Part shown: piece by piece, positions 61,391-64,000 of the stretch
Layout: every line of letters begins with the position of its first letter
Numbering within the stretch: the stretch's first letter is position 1
Source of the DNA: Nitrospirales bacterium
GTDB lineage: Bacteria > Nitrospirota > Nitrospiria > Nitrospirales > UBA8639
Reading direction: 5' to 3'
DNA length: 64,000 nt
NCBI GenBank assembly: GCA_031315865.1
Contig: JALDRJ010000002.1
Location: forward strand, 2,392,001 to 2,456,000
Notes under the pieces: model-generated
The model's input: the letters and a program-made list of their open reading frames with translations, nothing else
What the model was told of the DNA's origin: nothing
Database searches by the model: none
Made by a program: the position numbers and the translations under genes

Positions 61391-62491
61391 ATGAGTGTCG
61401 CTTGTGAAACAACGGCTCGTACGGTTGGCGCGCCGATGGGCTTCTTTGAACGATACCTGACCCTCTGGGTTGGTTCGTGTATTGTCATCGGCATTGGCCT
61501 CGGCCATCTGTTTCCCGCTTTTTTTCATCAGCTGGGGCAGTGGGAAATTGCACGAGTGAACATCCCCGTCGCGGTCTTGATTTGGCTGATGATGATCCCG
61601 ATGTTGCTCAAGATTGACTTCAGTGCTCTTCAAGACGTGATGCAGCATTGGAAAGGGATCGCGGTAACGTTGTTCATCAACTGGGCGGTCAAGCCGTTTT
61701 CTATGGCCGTACTGGGATGGGTTTTTATCCGAATCGTCTTCGCGCCGTACCTTCCTCTCGAGCAGCAGGATTCCTATATCGCCGGCTTGATTCTTCTCGC
61801 GGCCGCGCCGTGCACTGCGATGGTCTTTGTCTGGAGTCACCTCACGAAGGGAGAACCTCATTTCACTCTGACGCAAGTGGCGCTGAACGACCTGATCATG
61901 ATCGTGGCGTTTGCTCCATTGGTCGGACTCTTACTCGGCTTATCGGCCATTACGGTGCCCTGGGTGACGCTGTTTCTCTCGGTGGCGCTCTATATCGTGA
62001 TTCCTGTGGTCTTTGCTCAGTGGTGGCGTCAAAGGCTTTTACGGTCGGGTGGGGAACAGCACCTCGGACGGATCTTGGACCGGCTCCATCCTGTGTCCCT
62101 GTCGGCGCTACTGGCTACGTTGGTCCTGTTGTTCGGGTTTCAGGGGAAACAAATTCTTGCGCAGCCCTTGATCATCGCGATGCTTGCGATCCCGATCCTG
62201 ATTCAAGTGTATGTCAACTCAGGCCTGGCCTACCTCTTGAATAGGAGCTTGGGGGTTGCTCATTGTGTCGCTGGCCCATCGGCACTTATCGGGGCCAGTA
62301 ACTTTTTCGAGCTGGCGGTGGCCACAGCTATCGTTCTGTTTGGGTTCAATTCTGGAGCCGCGCTTGCTACGGTCGTCGGAGTCCTGGTCGAAGTGCCCGT
62401 GATGCTGTCAGTCGTAAAAATCGTCAATTCCACCCGTCCGTGGTATGAACGAGCAATGACCGTTCCTGCCAGCGTCAAACAGTCCGTCTGA
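61391..62491 (+). CDS. acr3: Arsenite efflux permease Acr3
   Basis: A 366-residue inner-membrane transporter of the ACR3 family that exports arsenite. About ten hydrophobic segments are visible. Family phrases include YLTLWVGSCIVIGIGLGHLFP, MIPMLLKIDFSAL, LAAAPCTAMVFVWSHLTKGEP (with the key Cys) and GASNFFELAVATAI. The start could be the ATG at 61391 or a later ATG at 61436. It follows arsC by 40 bases. Confidence 0.95.
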   Translation: MSVACETTARTVGAPMGFFERYLTLWVGSCIVIGIGLGHLFPAFFHQLGQWEIARVNIPVAVLIWLMMIPMLLKIDFSALQDVMQHWKGIAVTLFINWAVKPFSMAVLGWVFIRIVFAPYLPLEQQDSYIAGLILLAAAPCTAMVFVWSHLTKGEPHFTLTQVALNDLIMIVAFAPLVGLLLGLSAITVPWVTLFLSVALYIVIPVVFAQWWRQRLLRSGGEQHLGRILDRLHPVSLSALLATLVLLFGFQGKQILAQPLIIAMLAIPILIQVYVNSGLAYLLNRSLGVAHCVAGPSALIGASNFFELAVATAIVLFGFNSGAALATVVGVLVEVPVMLSVVKIVNSTRPWYERAMTVPASVKQSV

Positions 62492-62503
62492 TTGAAACAG
62501 GAG

Positions 62504-62851
62504 TCACTCGACGGTGATTCGCACCGAATCGGAGATGTTCAGCATGTCATGATCGTGGTTGGCGACTTTCACGGTTATCGTATGCGGGCCCGGTGCGACA
62601 TCACGAAATGTCCCCTTGAACCCCTTCTGGTACTGGCCATCCAGGAAGACATGGGCATGGTCGGCGCTCAACCCTTTCCTGAGTTCATAGGTTAATTCGA
62701 ACGATGTTCCTACCATATCGCCATTTTGCGGCGAGGTGATCGTCAAGGCCGATCCATCATGGAGATCCAGGTGTTGTCCGGCCGTGAATCCCGAATGGCT
62801 CCATCCTACAATGCTCAAGAGTACGAACGCAGAAACAAGGATGACACGCAT
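62504..62851 (-). CDS. Periplasmic protein with Ig-like fold
   Basis: A 115-residue secreted protein. A signal peptide (RVILVSAFVLLSIVGWSHSGFTAG) is followed by a single Ig-like or copper-domain-like sandwich (ITSPQNGDMVGTSFELTYEL, HAHVFLDGQYQKGFKG, GPHTITVKVANHDHDML). His-rich parts may bind metal. I start at the ATG at 62851, with AGGAGG about 6 bases upstream. Confidence 0.78.
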   Translation of the reverse strand: MRVILVSAFVLLSIVGWSHSGFTAGQHLDLHDGSALTITSPQNGDMVGTSFELTYELRKGLSADHAHVFLDGQYQKGFKGTFRDVAPGPHTITVKVANHDHDMLNISDSVRITVE

Positions 62852-62955
62852 GGTTTTCCTCCTTCGATGAGATACACGTGGTGAATGATCGGGGCCCGGC
62901 CGTTCGTTTGAAAAGAGCGCTCTGATCTCGTATCCGATGACACGACTGAACGTCG

Positions 62956-63444
62956 TCATTTGTCAGCTACTTGTATCATACTTCCATCGGCGGAAACATC
63001 TATGTCGATCTCGTGGCTTCCCATGTGACCGACGAACTCATAGCCGACGACTTTCATGCTCGCGGAATGACTGGCCTCAATGTACGTGGGGATAAATCCC
63101 GGAAGCTTTCGTCTGATGGCTTTCATGACAGCTCCCGGAACCATCGATTCTTGGAAGACGACTTCGATTTCCTGGATAACTCCATCGGGGTACACATCGT
63201 ACTCAAATTTCCGGCCGTCCTTGAAGATTCCTTGAATCTCATAGACGAAGCCTCCATCCGGTTCGGTCTCCGTGTTGGCGCTTTGATAGGTGGCGTCTGG
63301 AAATTTGAGTTTCGCCTCTGTGAGAATGGTTTCTGGAATCGTGCTCAGTTCGATGGGCGTCTCTACCCCGGCCATGGCCGGGACCGTGAGAATCACCGAA
63401 AGCATGATGATTGGCCAAGGGATTGTGTGCATGCGTTGCCTCAT
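62956..63444 (-). CDS. PepSY-like secreted protein
   Basis: A 162-residue protein with a signal peptide (IPWPIIMLSVILTVPAMA) and two PepSY-like units (TILTEAKLKFPDATYQSANTE and SMVPGAVMKAIRRKLPGFIP). PepSY domains often inhibit proteases or sit on periplasmic sensor proteins. The start could be the ATG at 63444 or 63432, the second of which has a GAGG spaced 6 bases away. Confidence 0.78.
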   Translation of the reverse strand: MRQRMHTIPWPIIMLSVILTVPAMAGVETPIELSTIPETILTEAKLKFPDATYQSANTETEPDGGFVYEIQGIFKDGRKFEYDVYPDGVIQEIEVVFQESMVPGAVMKAIRRKLPGFIPTYIEASHSASMKVVGYEFVGHMGSHEIDIDVSADGSMIQVADK

Positions 63445-63447
63445 GCC

Positions 63448-63690
63448 CTAGTGCTTTTCTCTCTTGCCTTGCAGGAGCTCAGTAACTTCGTTCCGTAAGA
63501 TCTGCCAGAAGTCTTGTAGGTTGGTGAACTTGTTATTGACCTTTTCAAGGTAGACTTCGAGCTCATCGATCGCTTCATGCTGTTCTGCCTCAATCTCCCG
63601 GTGTAGTTGAGTTTTCAAGCCTGCGAGCGTTTCCTCCAACTCATAGACCTTTTGTTCCAACATTTGTTTTCGCGAGAGAACTTTTTCCAT
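63448..63690 (-). CDS. Coiled-coil protein
   Basis: An 80-residue protein almost entirely helical and charged, with heptad repeats (LEQKVYELEETLAGLKTQL). No catalytic motif. The ATG at 63690 has AAGGA 7 bases upstream; the frame extends to 63732 without support. It follows the Na/Pi symporter gene, suggesting cotranscription, and lies 3 bases before the PepSY gene. Confidence 0.75.
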   Translation of the reverse strand: MEKVLSRKQMLEQKVYELEETLAGLKTQLHREIEAEQHEAIDELEVYLEKVNNKFTNLQDFWQILRNEVTELLQGKREKH

Positions 63691-63721
63691 GGTCTTATCC
63701 TTTATCAGGGTGTCGTCTGTC

Positions 63722-64000
63722 TTACCAACCAAAGGCCTGACTGGCGCCGATTAGCAGCAGCGGAACGACGAAAAAAACACTGGCGATGTACAGCGCAACG
63801 TATAATTTCTTTTTGACGGCCATATCGGCCAACGTTTCGGCCGCGTGGAGCGGTATGTTTCGTAAAAACGGAATTCCGTATATCACAATAACACCCAAGA
63901 CATTATAGACAAGATGAACCAGGGCTATTTGAAGGGCAAAAATCGCGTTGACGCCGGTGACGGCGGTTGCTGCGAGTAGGGCGGTAACGCAGGTGCCGAT
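63722..64000 (-). CDS. Na/Pi cotransporter, C-terminal part (cut by window end)
   Basis: The minus strand reads without stops from the window end to TAA at 63722. Translation gives a hydrophobic sequence opening IGTCVTALLAATAVTGVNAIF, then ALVHLVYNVLGVIVIYGIP, with a last helix and the end QAFGW. The GTCVTALLA phrase and the helix pattern match the second repeat of NptA-type sodium/phosphate symporters (membrane part). The 5' portion lies outside the window. No PhoU-like domain follows. Confidence 0.75.
   Translation of the reverse strand: MGTCVTALLAATAVTGVNAIFALQIALVHLVYNVLGVIVIYGIPFLRNIPLHAAETLADMAVKKKLYVALYIASVFFVVPLLLIGASQAFGW

Noticed and set aside
1-64000. tRNA and rRNA genes
   Set aside because: Looked for T-loop (GGTTCGAATC-like) and conserved rRNA sequences by eye; none gave a believable cloverleaf or rRNA segment.

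Overview
The window looks like chromosome of a Nitrospira-type nitrite-oxidising bacterium (phylum Nitrospirota). This is inferred from several signs together: a rplM-rpsI-argC block; a uppS-cdsA-dxr-rseP-proS operon; hopanoid/squalene genes; a pyruvate,phosphate dikinase of the kind used with the reductive TCA cycle; a cytochrome P460-type haem protein; and a dispersed repeat. No rRNA, tRNA, CRISPR array, phage or recognisable transposase gene was seen.

Layout. 0-9.4 kb (minus strand): argC, ribosomal S9/L13, two tandem bifunctional-nuclease-fold proteins, then proS, rseP, dxr, cdsA and uppS, read from 9.4 kb downwards. 9.7-14.2 kb (plus): tldD, tldE, an acidic hypothetical and a plsC-like acyltransferase. 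14.2-17.2 kb (minus): hpnD, hpnE and a family-4 uracil-DNA glycosylase. 17.2-18.8 kb: repeat copy 1 and an SH3b membrane protein. 18.8-24.3 kb: yjbQ with an unknown partner, a PHP phosphoesterase, a folB-methyltransferase fusion, a cupredoxin and a lipoprotein. 23.3-31.4 kb (plus): glyQ, glyS, a membrane protein, ppdK and ribD. 31.6-43.9 kb is mixed: glycosyltransferase, DUF2442, esterase ended by repeat copy 2, M48 protease, BON-LysM protein, a DapF-like protein without its catalytic cysteines, DUF5069 protein, quinone reductase, RRM protein plus desaturase, GNAT and a JmjC-type hydroxylase. 44-55 kb is accessory and stress-like: two TetR regulators with visible operator palindromes, an ECF sigma factor, a DUF5069 paralogue next to cytochrome P460, PPK2, a large secreted protein, YHS, DUF4383, an old yellow enzyme, parvulin and SnoaL. 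55-64 kb: repeat copy 3, VanZ, a GH10-CBM xylanase, a methyltransferase, mgtE, an arsR-arsC-acr3 operon, periplasmic proteins and the end of a Na/Pi symporter cut by the window edge.

Most notable observations: a DapF homologue with both catalytic Cys replaced by Ser but its ligand-binding residues kept; a PPDK with a four-cysteine zinc-ribbon-like insertion beside the active site and a long basic tail, next to glycyl-tRNA synthetase subunits that also carry basic tails; a roughly 300-bp MITE-like repeat family with terminal inverted repeats and 5-bp target duplications, two copies of which share a 173-bp core differing at one base; paired TetR operators linking a regulator to an ECF sigma gene; and a 53-codon gene with a good ribosome binding site. 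Function statements rest on motif recognition by eye. No database search was possible.
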